From contig NC_133771.1 of assembly GCF_003597395.2 (NCBI RefSeq), positions 137,880,605 to 137,944,604 on the forward strand: 64,000 bases of DNA, given 5' to 3'. The notes under the pieces are model-generated. The model was given only the letters and a program-made list of their open reading frames with translations. It had not been told where the DNA came from and searched no databases. The position numbers and the translations under genes are program-made. This DNA comes from Chelonoidis abingdonii. Lineage: Eukaryota > Chordata > Testudines > Testudinidae. Of the stretch, positions 36,474 to 48,600 are shown in pieces (within the stretch, counting starts at the first letter, position 1; every line of letters starts with the position of its first letter).

Positions 36474-36804
36474 CAGTGGTTCCCAACCTTTTTTGCCTGG
36501 CAGGCGCCAGACGACGAGCCACGGAGGACCATGGCAGCGGACGAGCATCCGCCGAAATGCCACTGACAAGTGTCAACGTCAGTAGGCATCGCCACTGAAA
36601 TGCCAAGCGGCAACGTCAATAGGCGTTGCTGTTGACAAGCAGCATCATCCAGAGGCGTTGCCACTGACATGCTGCCGATTTTCTGGATGACGCTGCTTGT
36701 CGGTGGCATTTCAGCGGATGCTCGTCCGCTGGCCAGTATGCGGGTGCACTTAGATGTCCCGGTGGGTGCCATGGCACCCGGGGGCACTGCGTTGGGGACC
36801 CCTG
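36474..36804. mobile_element. hAT-like non-autonomous element
   Basis: Left end CAGTGGTTCCCAACCTTTT and right end GCGTTGGGGACCCCTG are inverted. Flanks GCCTAATT (36466-36473) and CTCTAATT (36805-36812) match at six of eight bases. The body contains internal inverted segments (GCGGACGAGCATCCGC against GCGGATGCTCGTCCGC). Confidence 0.8.
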
Positions 36805-37175
36805 CTCTAATTTATATTTTGGTAGCCTTATGCTAGAATTTAAGCTTTTCTGGCTTTTAGCTGTATTTTAAGCAAACTGCTCTTCAGTGTCTTCACTGCC
36901 ATGATTTGAATTATATATTTTGGTGTTTTTACTATGTACATCTATTAAATGCTTTTAAGACATGGAGTAGAAGAATGGACATAAAAAGTAGAATTATTAT
37001 AACAGATTTCAACTTTAGAATGTTATGGTAGAAAAACGCTTAACTAAAAATTTCACTATGTAGAGGACTATATCTACTCCATGCATGCCTGTGTCATACC
37101 TGCTTATTTTACTATTACAGCTTTTTATTATTGTCTGCACTTCCAGTTAATATATCTTCAAGAAAGTCTGCTTAC

Positions 37176-37255
37176 TTTATAATGCTTATTGCTTGATCAT
37201 CAGAATTCAAAGCTACTAAGTCCACAATCTTTGCTGGTGATAATGTTGGCGGGTG
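37176..37255 (-). CDS. Putative 80-nt internal exon of the host gene
   Basis: On the minus strand TTTTGTATCCTCCGTAG is the acceptor and ATAAA|GTAAGC the donor. Exactly one frame is open, over the whole exon, reading HPPTLSPAKIVDLVALNSDD and then QAISIIK plus two bases. The peptide looks like a globular helical protein, and the flanks become non-coding at once. It joins in phase to the 32120-32194 exon. This is the most convincing exon of the set, but I do not recognise the protein. Confidence 0.6.
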
Positions 37256-38450
37256 CTACGGAGGATACAAAAGAGACAGAATGAAAATCAAGTGATTAAT
37301 CAGATTATACAGTTGGCTGCTAGAAAAAATAAAAAGACATGGTTTAACTTGTAAACTGAACATTGACAAACTCACTGATGAAGAATTACCACTACATTTC
37401 TAACCAGAATCACATTTAATATATTTTATGAGTCATGCCAAACTAAAGAAAGCATACTCCATGTACTTTAAGCCATTATTTGGGGAAAATCTGACTATGG
37501 CTTTTTTTTTTTTTTGGTAGTGAAGGAGATTGTATTTCAAAAGGTTGCCAGCTGGAAAGCAGGCTCTGCAAAGCAATTTGAAGCAATAAATAAGACATTT
37601 TCAAGGTGGTTTTACTATTACATAAAGTATTGAGATACTCATGCTCTACAAATGCCTAGTTTTTATTTTAAAAATGCACTTTCTACAGCTAATCAAGTTC
37701 TAAAAACACAAATGTAGTGGTTGGGGACAGATCCTGACAGGGACTGAATACCCAAGAACGCCTTTGATTTGAACAGTTAACATGGGTTGCTCAGTACATC
37801 TCTCAAAATCAGGGCTGAAATGATTATATGCATTTTGCTGCTAATTTCCCCTCAGAAAGCTAAACTTAATTTAACTTGCAATATCCCCAACACAATGGGC
37901 TGATCTCCATAAAAGGCACTTTTCCTTCCTTTCATACAGAAAACATCCTGTAAACAATATATTTCCACTCTTAACTGATTGCTTTTGTTTACTGGCAGGA
38001 ACAGCAATAGCAAACTCGGCATGCAGCAGTGAGAGCTAGAAAGTTGTGTTTCATTTCCTACTGTGCAGGTGTTTTATACAAGGCATCTATTGTAATCCTT
38101 CAAGTTTCGTTTCAGAGGGAACATGCTGCTTCTTTCCAAAGCATAGACCAAGAATAACAGAACAACAGAATTAAGGAAACAGCAGTATGCTTCAGTGTGA
38201 AGCAAAATTGAAGTATACAGCTACCAAACCATACACAAGACTAACAAGTTTTCCTATTTTATTTGCCAACAAATACAAAAGGGAGGATAGAGAGAAAAGA
38301 AAATGGAGTAAAAAATATGAAATCACAAGACAAGTGCAGAACTTCACCATCTGATCGGTCACCTTTATTAAATCTCATTTTCAGACCCCAATATTTGTGT
38401 GTTCATTGCCTGTTTCGTTCCCAGTCCTGCAACTGCCCCCAGCAGGTAGA
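37256..38450. other. Non-coding DNA, no further exon found
   Basis: Contains a poly-T run at 37502-37516. If the gene continues upstream, its next exon should lie on the minus strand at higher coordinates; I found none I would defend. Confidence 0.35.
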
Positions 38451-38458
38451 CTCCTGTG

Positions 38459-39289
38459 TAGTGTTGGCAACTTTCTATTCACACAAAACCGAACACACTT
38501 GCCCCGCCCCACCTCTGAGGCCCCACTTCTTCTCTGAGATTCTGCCTCCGCTCACCCTATTCCCCTGGGCCCTGTTGCTCACTCTCCCCACCCTCACTCA
38601 CTCATTTTCACCAGGCTGGGGAAGGGGGTTGGGGGGCAGGGGTGAAGGCTCCAGCTGGGGGTGTAAGCTCTGGTGTGGGGACAGGGATGATGGATTTGGG
38701 ATGCAGGAGAGGGCTCCAAGCTGGGACTGAGGGGTTCAGAGTGTTGGAGAGGGCTTTGGGCTGGAGCAGGTTGTTAACATGTGTGAGGGAGAGAGGGCTT
38801 CAGCTGGGGGTGCGGGCTCTGGGATAGGGCTGGGGATGAGGGGTTTGGGATACAGGAAGGTGCTCTGGGCTGGGATCAGGGAGTTCGAGAGGGGAGGGGG
38901 ATCAGAGCTGGGGCACGGGGTTGGGGCACGGGATGGGGGGCAGGCTCCGGGCGGCGCTTACGTCAAGCAGCTCCAGGAAGCTGCAGCATGTCCCCACTCT
39001 GACTCCTACACGGAGGTGCAGGCAGGTGGCTCTGCAGGCTGCCCTGTCCACAGGTGCTGTCCCCGCAGCTCCCACTGGCCGCAGTTCCCGGCCAATGGAA
39101 GCTGCACAGCCAGAGCTTGGGGCTTAGGCAGTGTGCAAAGCCCCTTAGCTGCTCCTATGCATAGAAGCCAGAGGGGTGATATGCTGCTGCTTCTGGACAC
39201 TGCACGGAGCCCCACTGCGCTGCTGACTGGACCTGCCAGAGTCCTTTCGACCAAGCATTTCGGTTAAAAATGGGCACCGAGCAACTCTA
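38459..39289. mobile_element. hAT-like element, TAGGGTTGCCA family, copy 2
   Basis: Starts TAGTGTTGGCAACTTTCTA and ends ACCGAGCAACTCTA, degraded versions of the termini at 28974 and 40170. Perfect 8-bp duplications CTCCTGTG at 38451-38458 and 39290-39297 fix the boundaries. The GC-rich interior (GGGGCTGAAGG-like strings) encodes no recognisable protein; the long plus-strand frames here are low-complexity. Confidence 0.9.
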
Positions 39290-39324
39290 CTCCTGTGCCT
39301 ATGCAGGGGCAGTTTCAGGACTAC

Positions 39325-39938
39325 GGCCTGGTCTATACTAAAGTTAGGTCAACATAAGGTAGCCTACATTAACCTAATTATCAGTGTACACACTGCAGCC
39401 TTGTCCCGCTGATGTAAGTGCCCTACTACACTGACAAAGTAACTTACACCTCCATGAGAGGCACAGCGCTTATGCTGGTGTAGTTACTTACATCGGCTGC
39501 TGTCATCAATTTCAAGACTGGCTGCCAACAGCTCCCTACTCCCAGCCAGGCTGCAGCCTGGAGGCTTACCGCTCAGGGAGGCAAGAAGTCTGGATGGCTT
39601 CCCCTTCTCCCCGGTTCCACGCTAGGACGGGGAAGGCAAGGAGCTTGGGTGGCTGCTCCCCTCTCCCAGCTGGTAGCAGGGAGCCAAGAGCCCAGGGAAA
39701 CATGGGCGGAGGGGGAGAGCAGCTGGGCTTCCGGCAGGGAGCTGCACAGCACTGAGAGCCTTGGCTTTCAGCCTCCCCTCGCCCACCTGTCTTCAGTTCG
39801 AGGAAACATTCCTGGTGAGAACATACATCACTGATAGAACAAGGATAGTGTGGACATCACAGCCACCGCAGTAATTACTGCAATGGCTGTAAGTTGACCT
39901 AACACTGGTTGACTTAGGGCTGTAGTGTAGATATGCCC
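39325..39938. mobile_element. Harbinger-type non-autonomous element
   Basis: GGCCTGGTCTATACTAAAG at the left and GTAGTGTAGATATGCCC at the right are inverted and match the big Harbinger's GGCCTGGTCTACACTA end. The 3-bp duplication is no longer clear. No coding capacity. Confidence 0.75.
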
Positions 39939-40169
39939 AAAGGTTTCAAAGTATAAGCGTCTCAGGTCAGAAACAGTGTGTTTGTAAAGCACTTGGTTTT
40001 GGGTAGGCTATAGACAATTAAGAATATCTTCCTTTCATTAATAAAATCAATGCCTCTACATAGCATTAGGGGACCATGTATCTGATATAAAGCCAACATC
40101 CAGACGACACATGGTCACTAAAAATCTTTGGCACTTTAGTACTTGTGTCAGTTCAAACATCCAGGCCAA

Positions 40170-40717
40170 TAGGGTTGCCAACTATCTAATCACACAAACC
40201 AAAACACCTTTGCCCCATCCCTGCCCTGCCCCTTCCTCTAGGCCCCACTCCACCCCGTCCCTTCTCCAAGGCCCTATCCCACCTCCGTTACTTGCCGTCC
40301 CCCACCCCCACTCACTTTCACTGGGCTGGGGCAAGGGGTTGGGATGTGGGAGGAGGTGCAGGCTGAGCCTGGACAGAAGATTGGAGTGTAGGAAGGGGTG
40401 AGGGCTCAAGCTCTGGAAGGGAGTTTGGGTGCAGGAGAGGGCTCAGGGCTGGGGCAGGGGATTGGGGTGCTGGCTCTGGGAGGGAGTTTGGGTGCGGGAG
40501 GGGGTTCAGGGCTGGGATAGGGGTGTGGGAGGGGGTACAGACTCTGGCCAGGAGGTGCTTACCTCGGGCAGCTCCCGGGCGGCAACCCAGCAGGGCTAAG
40601 GCAGGCTGGCTCCCTGCCTACCCTGGCCCCGCGCCGCCCCCGCCACTCCCATTGGCTGCAATTCCAAGGCAGGGCAAGAGTGTTTGGGTTTGTGTGATTA
40701 GACTGTTGGCAACCCTA
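40170..40717. mobile_element. hAT-like element, TAGGGTTGCCA family, copy 3
   Basis: Inverted termini of about 33 bp: TAGGGTTGCCAACTATCTAA leading into TCACACAAACC, against GGTTTGTGTGATTAGAC and TGTTGGCAACCCTA. Flanks CAGGCCAA (40162-40169) and TAGGCCAA (40718-40725) match at seven of eight bases. It is the best-preserved termini pair of the three copies. Confidence 0.92.
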
Positions 40718-40725
40718 TAGGCCAA

Positions 40726-42324
40726 ATTCCAAGTTAGACACGGTATAACAAAAACCCACCTTGGAATTTCCATTTAGCGATTTCTCTTGGTGTTCCACCA
40801 CTAAAATGAATATATGAATAACCTTACCCATCCATCCACCCAAATCCTATGATGTGCTAACGTTAGTTGGTCTGAGGATGCTAGTCACTTCATGTAACCT
40901 TTTATCATGATTTAAGATCATTATCAGGGCCTTGCAATTCTCTATGCCCAACATCAGAGGGAAAAAAAAAATCACTTCTACACGTTTGTAATAAGGCACG
41001 TGCAACTAAAATAAGTTATTCTGTAATACCTTTACCTCTGTTTAAAAAGATCTTGAAAGTTATTACAAAATCACTAAATCAAATCATCTTAAAGCATTTA
41101 ACAAAATTCAAAGTTGTTTTTTAAAAATCTCTTCCCTGAATGATTGACAGTTTATTTGCTTATGTATATTTTTGAATTCTTAGTATTTGATTGTCTGTAT
41201 TTCACTTTGCATGACCTCCCTGCACATATTTGAATTACTGTACATACACTACAACAAACATGACGTATGTGCATGATCATTTACAAGAATCTCTTCATAT
41301 CATCCTTTGAACTGCAACCTATGGCTATTTGTGCTTTAAATTATCACTGAGTTACCATAAGACATACCATGCCCATTTTCCCCAGGGAAGCAATGCATTC
41401 ATGCAAAGTTGAACTGACATACAATACATGATCAGTGACCTGGCCATGTAAATCATATCACTGAAGCCTGCTGCTTATAAAAGCAGTAAGAATTTGCTAA
41501 TTGAAAGTGATTAGTTATATGCTGTACATGTAGCTGTATGTTAAAAATTGACAACCATTTAGTTTTTGTTTGCACAGTTAGTTGCTGAGTTGGGTTGTCT
41601 ATAGAATCTGCCGAACGACCGATAATTTTTATGGGTCCTTTCTATGGTTTAGATAATGAAGTACAGTTGGTAAACAGTGAGATTGACATAATATGTAGTG
41701 CACAATATATTGGTTAGTGAAACAACCTGGAGCAGACTGCTGTGTGGCTAAAGGGCAACCACTTTGTTGTTTCTTTCAATTAAACTTGTGGGCGCTCAAG
41801 TGCAATGTGCCTCTTACCCACTGGGTAGTTTTAGCACATTTTGAACGTAGAATTTTTTCCCTCCAAGTTGCATGGTTTTATTGTGCTGAATTTAATTATG
41901 GAAATACAAATTAAAGGTTACTTTACCCTCTCCACTTCTTTTTTCAAATGGGAGAGGAATTGTGCCTCATATTGAATGCATCAGTTAGATGACAAAGAAT
42001 CAATGGAAAAGATTTGCCCACCATTTCAACTTGGGTCTCCTTACCACCCACAGAATAGGTAGCTAATAAGAAACTGTGATAATTTAGCTTCAAATTTCTT
42101 ATCTTTCCTCTGGAATCCTCACCACTCAACTGGCACTGTTTAACAAACCACCACTTCCCTATTACGGAAGTTCTCTTCATTTCCTCCTTCTTTCTCACAT
42201 ATGGATCATGTCCAGATCCTGTCACTTCTTCCTCCACAACATTTCTATGATCTGTTTATCTGTTTTGTCCACACAGCTAAAAACAAAGTAATAAAGATGT
42301 GAGATGAGGGTCTGAAACCACTTC
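40726..42324. other. Non-coding AT-rich DNA, nothing recognised
   Basis: No domain-bearing frame, splice-flanked exon or clear repeat. Confidence 0.4.
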
Positions 42325-42486
42325 TTTTCTAGTGGTTAGACCACTGGTCAGGGGTTCAGGAGACCTGGGTTCAATTTCTAGATTCTGATCTTCTTATGCA
42401 CCTTGTACTAGTCTGTGCCTAAGTTTACCATCTGTAAAATGAAGATAATGTTGTGAGGTGTTCTGATGATAAAAACTGTAAATACC
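42325..42486 (+). mobile_element. MIR-like (CORE) SINE
   Basis: CTAGTGGTTAGACCACTGG, a tRNA-like A box, is followed by GGAGACCTGGGTTCAATTTC, a B box. Further on GTCTGTGCCTAAGTTTACC and CATCTGTAAAATGAAGATAAT match the CORE/3' part of amniote MIR-type SINEs. The copy is old and diverged. Confidence 0.7.
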
Positions 42487-42978
42487 AAGACAGATGGAGA
42501 AGCAAACAAACTTTGTATCTAGGCTACCTAAAAAATATCTCCATGCCTTCTTCCATTCAGCATTGTAGGCACAGCAAGCCTCTCCTAAATTGGTCCATAA
42601 GACCCTCTTATTAAAATCCCTCAAGACCCATAATTAGCCTGACACCTATAAGAATTCATTTTATTTAGAAAACAAAAAAGAGTAACTTTACTCTAAGTTG
42701 TTCTCTTGTATTAGTAGGGTCAATCCTATTGTTAGTAACCCCTCTCTCCCTGCCCCCCTTCCAAACTGCTCCCTAAATGTCTTGCTACAACTTTTATGTA
42801 AAATATCAGTTTAAGAACCTTGGGGCCAGCATCATGCCTTTTTGTGAGTGTTGCAAGACGCTGCCCATACTCCTGGGTGCTGTAAAATAAACAAACTATT
42901 AAATTATAAATACTACCTATAAAGATTATCAAGAAGTCAAAGTTCTTTTTACTACATTAGCAGTTTCTTCCGTAATAA

Positions 42979-44140
42979 TTTGCAGATGACACAAAGATTG
43001 GGGTAGAGGTAAATAAGGAAGAGGACAGGTCACTAACAGAGTGATCTAGATCTCCTGGTAAGATGGGCACAAGCAAACAATATGCATAAAGTCTTATCTA
43101 GGAACAAAGAATGTAGGTCATACTTACAGGGAAACAGCAACTCTGTAAAGGACTTGGGGGGTCGTGGTGGATAATTGGCTAAACATGAGCTCCCACTGTG
43201 ATCAGAGAGACGAATGCAACCCATCACTATATAAATAGGAGACTATCAAGTAGGAGTAAGGAGGTTATATTACCTCTATATTTGGTACCAGTGCGACTAC
43301 TACTGGAATACTGTGTCCAGTCTAGTATCCACAATTCAAGAAAGATGTTGACAAATTGGAAAGGGTGTAGAATACAACCCCCAAGAATGATTAAAAGATT
43401 GGAAAACAGGTCATAGGGACTGTGCTCCTTAAGTCTACCTATTAAGCTTAACAAAGGGAAAGTTACAGAGTTTACAAGTATCTATATGGGGAGCAAACAA
43501 ACAAAACGAAAATCTGATAGAGGGCTCTTTGATCTAGCAGACAAAGGTATAAAAAGATCCAACACAAATTCAGACTGGAAATAAGGTGTACATTTTTAAC
43601 AAGTGAGGGAAATTAACTATTGAAAAAATTTACCAAAGGTTGAGGTAGATTCTCCAACACTAGCAATTATTATATCAAGACTGGATGTTTTTCTAAAATA
43701 TAGGCAGCCTTCAGGGGTTCTCAAACGATGGGTAGAGACCCCAAAGCGGGCCATGACCCCATTTTAATGGGATTGCCAGGGCTGGTGTTAGACTTGCTGG
43801 AGCCTGGAACCAAAGCCTGAGCCCCACTACCCAGGGCCAAAGCAAAAGCCCAATGGCCTCAGCTCTGGGTAGCAAGGCTCAGGTTACAGGCCCCCCTCCT
43901 GGGGCTGAAGCCCTTGGGCTTCAGCTTTGGCCCCAACGGCCGGGGCTCAGACAGGCTCAGGTTTTGGTCCCAGCTCCTGGGGTTGCGTAGTAATTTTTGT
44001 TGTCAAAGGGGTGTTGCAGTTCAATGAAGTTTGAGAAGGACTGCTCTAGTTCAAACAAGAATTAATCCAGGGAAGTCCTATGACCTCTGTTATACAGGTG
44101 ATCACATTGTGACCTAATGATCCCTTTTTTAATCTATTAA
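42979..44140 (+). mobile_element. CR1 LINE fragment, interrupted by a hAT element
   Basis: From GCAGATGACACAAAGATTGG onward the sequence follows the 3' part of the CR1 reverse transcriptase gene and 3' UTR. Frame fragments include LLEYCVQSS and RMIKRLEN, degraded versions of the CR1 signature LEYCVQFW...RMIKGLE that lies after the RT palm. The fragment runs to 43711, is split by a hAT insertion, and resumes at 44044 (CTCTAGTTCAAACAAGAATT) to about 44140 (GGTGATCACATTGTGACC). It is 5'-truncated with several stops. Confidence 0.85.
43712..44043. mobile_element. hAT (Charlie-like) element, copy B, inserted in CR1
   Basis: Same family as 32295-32601 in reverse orientation: begins CAGGGGTTCTCAAACGATGG and ends TGAAGTTTGAGAAGGACTG. 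The CR1 sequence resumes directly afterwards, so the hAT jumped into an existing CR1 copy. The flanking duplication is too worn to read. Confidence 0.85.
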
Positions 44141-44227
44141 CGATATTTGGTTAATATTTATAGTTCTTTTACGTCTTCAAAGCAGTGTACAAACACTGGA
44201 TATTTAGCCCTCACAATCACCTTAAGG

Positions 44228-44866
44228 CAGGGATGGGCAAACTTTTTGGCCCAAGGGCCACATCTGGGTATGGAAATTGTATGGTGGGCCATGAATGCTC
44301 ACAAAATTGGGGTGAGAGTGCAGGAGGGTGTGAGGGCTCCAGCTGGGGATGCAGTCTCTGGGGTGGGGCTGAGGAATTGCGGGTGCAGGAGGGTACTCTG
44401 GGCTGGGACTGAGGGGTTCAGAGGGAAGGAGGGGAGGAATCAGCGTTGGGGCAGGCTCCGGGCAGCGCTTACCTCAAGCAGCTTCCAGAAAGAGCAGCAT
44501 GACCCCACTCTGGCTCCTATGCAGAGGCACGGCCAAGCAGCTCTGTGCGCTGCCCTGTATGCAGGCACCACCCCTGCAGCTCCCATTGGCTGCAGTTCCT
44601 GGCCAGTGGGAGCTTGGAGGGCGTCACTTGGGGTTGGGGCAATGTGTGGAGCCCCCTGGTTACTCCTAGGCATAGGAGCTGGAGTGGGGATGTGCCGTTG
44701 CTTCCAGGAGCCATGCGGAGTGGGACAAGACCCCGATCCTGCTCCCCAGCTGCCATGCTGGAGCGGGGCAAGCGCCAGACCTCACTTCCCAGCGGGAGTT
44801 TGAGGGCCAGATTAAAACGTCTGGAGGGCCGGATGTGGCCTCAAGGCCATAGTTTGACCACTTCTG
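44228..44866. mobile_element. hAT-like non-autonomous element
   Basis: Starts CAGGGATGGGCAAACTTTTTGG and ends GGCCATAGTTTGACCACTTCTG, inverted termini. Flanks CCTTAAGG (44220-44227) and CCTTTAGT (44867-44874) agree at six of eight bases. Its GC-rich body resembles parts of the TAGGGTTGCCA copies (CGGGCAGCGCTTAC...CAAGCAGCT), suggesting shared internal sequence. The 218-codon plus-strand frame across it has no domain. Confidence 0.8.
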
Positions 44867-45600
44867 CCTTTAGTAGATAATTAGGTGATGTGATCTCCAT
44901 ATCACAGAACACCCCAAAAAGAACCCCAACCAAAAACAAGATTTCAAGACCACATAGGAAGTCACCAGCAAAAATGGAATTAGAATGAAAAAGCTCCTAA
45001 TTCCAAGTCTCTTGCACAGCTCACCAGACTAGATCCATGCTGCAGCCATTTCTATCACAATCACTGCAAATGGAGGAACATACTCAAAAGCTGCCTTGCC
45101 AATAGGGAAACGAAAGTGTTAAAGGACAGTTTTTTACTATAATGTTTTAAGTCACTTGTGCAGTCAGCGATTTTTGCTAAATTCAGCTAACAGGTTCACT
45201 ATGCATGAAGGTTAAAATGTTTATTAGAGAATATTTAAATAAAGATGATACAAAGAGTTTGATGCGTCAGTTATTAGTCATCGGGAGTAACATACAGAGT
45301 ATAGGGGACACTGGTATTCGGTTATTGGTTAGCATATAATATATACAGTCTATAATGTCCCCAGTGCGGGGTGTACGGTGGGTGGGGTCAAGATACAGTA
45401 GGGGAGCAGTGAGGGTACATCACTCATATAATGGGTTACACATAGCCATGATTAGAGTAAGCGGGCCGGGTAATGGGGACAGGATGACCCTCACATGGTG
45501 GAATCCAGGTCGGTGGGTTCAGGACTCAGGGGCTATAGTTTAGTAGGGGGGTTGTAAGGGTTTCCCCCTCCCCCCCATGGGTGCGTGAAGCCACATCGGC

Positions 45601-48600
45601 TCACTCCTGGTATTGGCAGTGGCCGGTGATGTGTTCAGCGTAAATGTCCCTAGACCACCGGATAGTGTCCGAGACCATCAAGCGTCTCATGAGTAGCACA
45701 TAGCAACGGCCCACCCCACAGGCCCTAAGTACACGTTCATTATAGGGGTCCAGTGGGCCTGCGCCCCGACGAATAGGCTCGGTGTAAAACCTCTTAGCCT
45801 TGCCGCAAGTTGTCAGTCAAGGGGCGTATTTTTCGAGTTTACGGCTCAGGGCTTCGCGGAACGCCGGAGGTCCTGTTCTCGAAGTGGAGATCGTCACATC
45901 GCCGGGATGACTTTATTTCCGCTCCTCGTCCATGACGACGGACGTCTGGGCGCAGCGGCTGTCGGTGTCGGGGATGTGCGGTTGGACTCGCGAATCTCAC
46001 CGAGGGTGGCGGGCAGGGCCATTCACTAGGCGGTCCTGGACGGCGCTGTGGCGCAGCTGCCAGGCTCATGGCATGGGGCTTGCAGCTGCCACAGGACGTG
46101 GGGCAGGTCTCCAGGTGGACCCGCCACTTCCGCAGCGCTTTGCTCCCGGTTGCCCGTGCGGATGGCTGCCATTGACCAGTGCAGTTTTAGCGGGCGCGGT
46201 GGTATGAACCGCCAGTTACAGCGAAGCGGAGTAGAGTGCCGCACGCGGAGGAGGAAGTGGTTTGCTTGGAGCCCCACGCCTCAGCCATGCTCCACCTCAA
46301 AGAGCCTTGCCCTGGTCCGGGTTTTTCCTCAGGTTTGTCATGTAGAGCGCCATGGACGGCGCCTTCAGGATTCTCCAGCACGCCTCTGCTCCGGGGCTCA
46401 GTGATGCTGCCTCCGTCTCGATCTGCGGGCACCAGAACTCCAGCTCCTGCCGCTCCCGCTCCATACCCAGCGGCAGCCCATTCGCTCCCTAGCCAGCGCG
46501 TGCTTGCGTGGCGCGGGACCACAGCGAGGCGATGTCACTCCCCGTCCGGCGAATTCGCCGTCCAGGGAGCTGCTCAGGAAAGTGCTACATCCTGGCCGGA
46601 GGGGGGCCTGCTCGATTCGCTCTCTCGCGCGAGTGGCAGTGGCGGTCCGCACGACGCTCTTACTGTGGTGCCGGGCACGTCAGGAAGGCGGAAGCGGTGT
46701 GATAGCGATGTCACAGAGGTCTCCATGCGGGGACGTTGGCGCCACCGTGCCTGTGAGCAATATATATGAGCTCGTTGCTGGCTCGCTGGGGCAGGGACAG
46801 CCACTTTTTGACCAGCTGCCGGATGGTGTTGTCCGCCTTGTTGAGGGGCACCTTTGCCACGGCGGAACCTCTCAGGACAAAGGCGATGCGGGGGATCAGG
46901 AAAGTGTTGAGGGCGTTGATCTTTTGCCATGGGGCCAGCAGCGATGCATCGATCTTGGCAGCGTCCTGCAGGATCTCCCTGATAGTGTCCTTGGGGGGTC
47001 TGCCGGACACAGACGCCCGTCGGCGTGCCGAGGTGTTGGTACGCCTGCCCTTCGGCCAGGGGGACAACGGGCTCGCCCTGGATCTGGAACTCCGTCACCA
47101 GCACCGAGTCTCTTTTGCTTCCGTCGACGTGGAGGGACGCACACTTTTTGGCATTGAAGCGGAGACCCGTCCAGTCAGCGGCTCTCCCGATGGTGTTGAG
47201 CATGCCCTGGAGCCTCTCGGGGTCGTCCGCTATCAGAACCAGGTCATCCACATAGGCCAAGATGCTCACCCTCTTGCCGTGCAGGTCGAAGCCGTCAGCG
47301 CCATTGGAGATCACCCACAGGAGCGGCTCCATGGCGAGGCTGAAGATGATTGGGCTGAGGGGGCAGCCCTGCTTTACACCGCTGTGGATCGGGATCTTGG
47401 TGGTTTCCCCTTCAACTGAACGGATGGTGGTGCTGCAGTGTTCGTGGAGTTCCCGGATCAGGCAAAGGAAGGACTCTGGCATCCCGAACTCCCGTAGAGT
47501 TTTGAAAATGTGGTGGAGGGGGATGGACCCGAAGGCGTTGGACAGGTCGAGCCACGCTATCGCGCACTGCTTCCGCGCCCTCTTGGTCATCTGGAGGATG
47601 ATCTGGAGCAGGAAGTTGTGCTCATAGCACCCCTCTGACGGCATGAAGCCCTTCTGGGCCGGGCTGATGGCTCCCCCGGTCGTTGCCCACTCCGTGATCC
47701 TGGCTGCCAGGCAGCCGGCGTATAGTTTGTACATGGTGGAGCAGAGGGAGATGGGTCTCCAGTTGCTGGGGTCATCTCATTCGCCCTTTTTGTGGATCAG
47801 GATGGTCATGGCCTTCTTCCAGGAGGTGGGAGACCTGCCAAAGCGCCGGCACAGGTTAAAGATGCTGGAGAGCACGAGGCAGCCGGGGTCTCGCTTCCTG
47901 AGCAGGATGTAGGGGATGCCGTCCTTTCCGGGCGCGGTGTTCTTTGTTCTGGACAGCCTGGCTGCCACCTCTTTAGGAGCGAAGTCAGCCTCTAGGTTGT
48001 CTGTATCAGTGATGTGGGGCAGGGGGCCGAGGCACTCCGAGCACGGTGCGTCGTTCCTGGGCATGCCACCAAACACTCCAAGGAAGTAGCTGTAGAGGCG
48101 CTCGGGCAGGATCGTGCAGTAGGACGGGGGCCCATCGAGGACCTCTTGAATAGCCTTGGGGCGGTTTGTTCTGTAGAGTTTCTGTATCTTGGAGGCTGCT
48201 GTTGGGTCGTAGCGGTTGGTGTTCCTCCTTCCGGTTCCTCTGGAGGAGGCAGCATGATTCGGGGCAGGCCGTCTGAAGGCAGGCCGGGTGGCCACTTGGT
48301 TCGGTGTCCTCTTTGAGGCAGCCTCTGTAGATAGCTCGTGGGTGAGCCTGTTGATGAGTGAGTCGAATTCGCCGAAGGAAGCTGCCACTTGGAGCTCCCC
48401 GATCCAGGCGGCCTGCCATAGTGTGGCTGGCCTATCCTTCGGCCGCCGTTCCTCGGTTCCCTCGACCGGTGCGGGCGGTGGGTTTGCCGCGTGATCGGCG
48501 GGCTGTCTCACTTGCGGCTCAGGGGGGCTTTCAGTTGGTTCTTGACGTAGGGTCACTGGCGGGGTAGCACCGTTGTTGGTGGGACTTGGTTCGGGCTGGT

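Noticed and set aside
38263..38730. Plus-strand frame of 155 codons
   Set aside because: It crosses the boundary of a hAT element with a perfect target duplication at 38451-38458 and contains no domain.
46504..47419. Two overlapping plus-strand frames of 217 codons
   Set aside because: They are antisense to the reverse transcriptase, whose catalytic motifs are clear on the minus strand.
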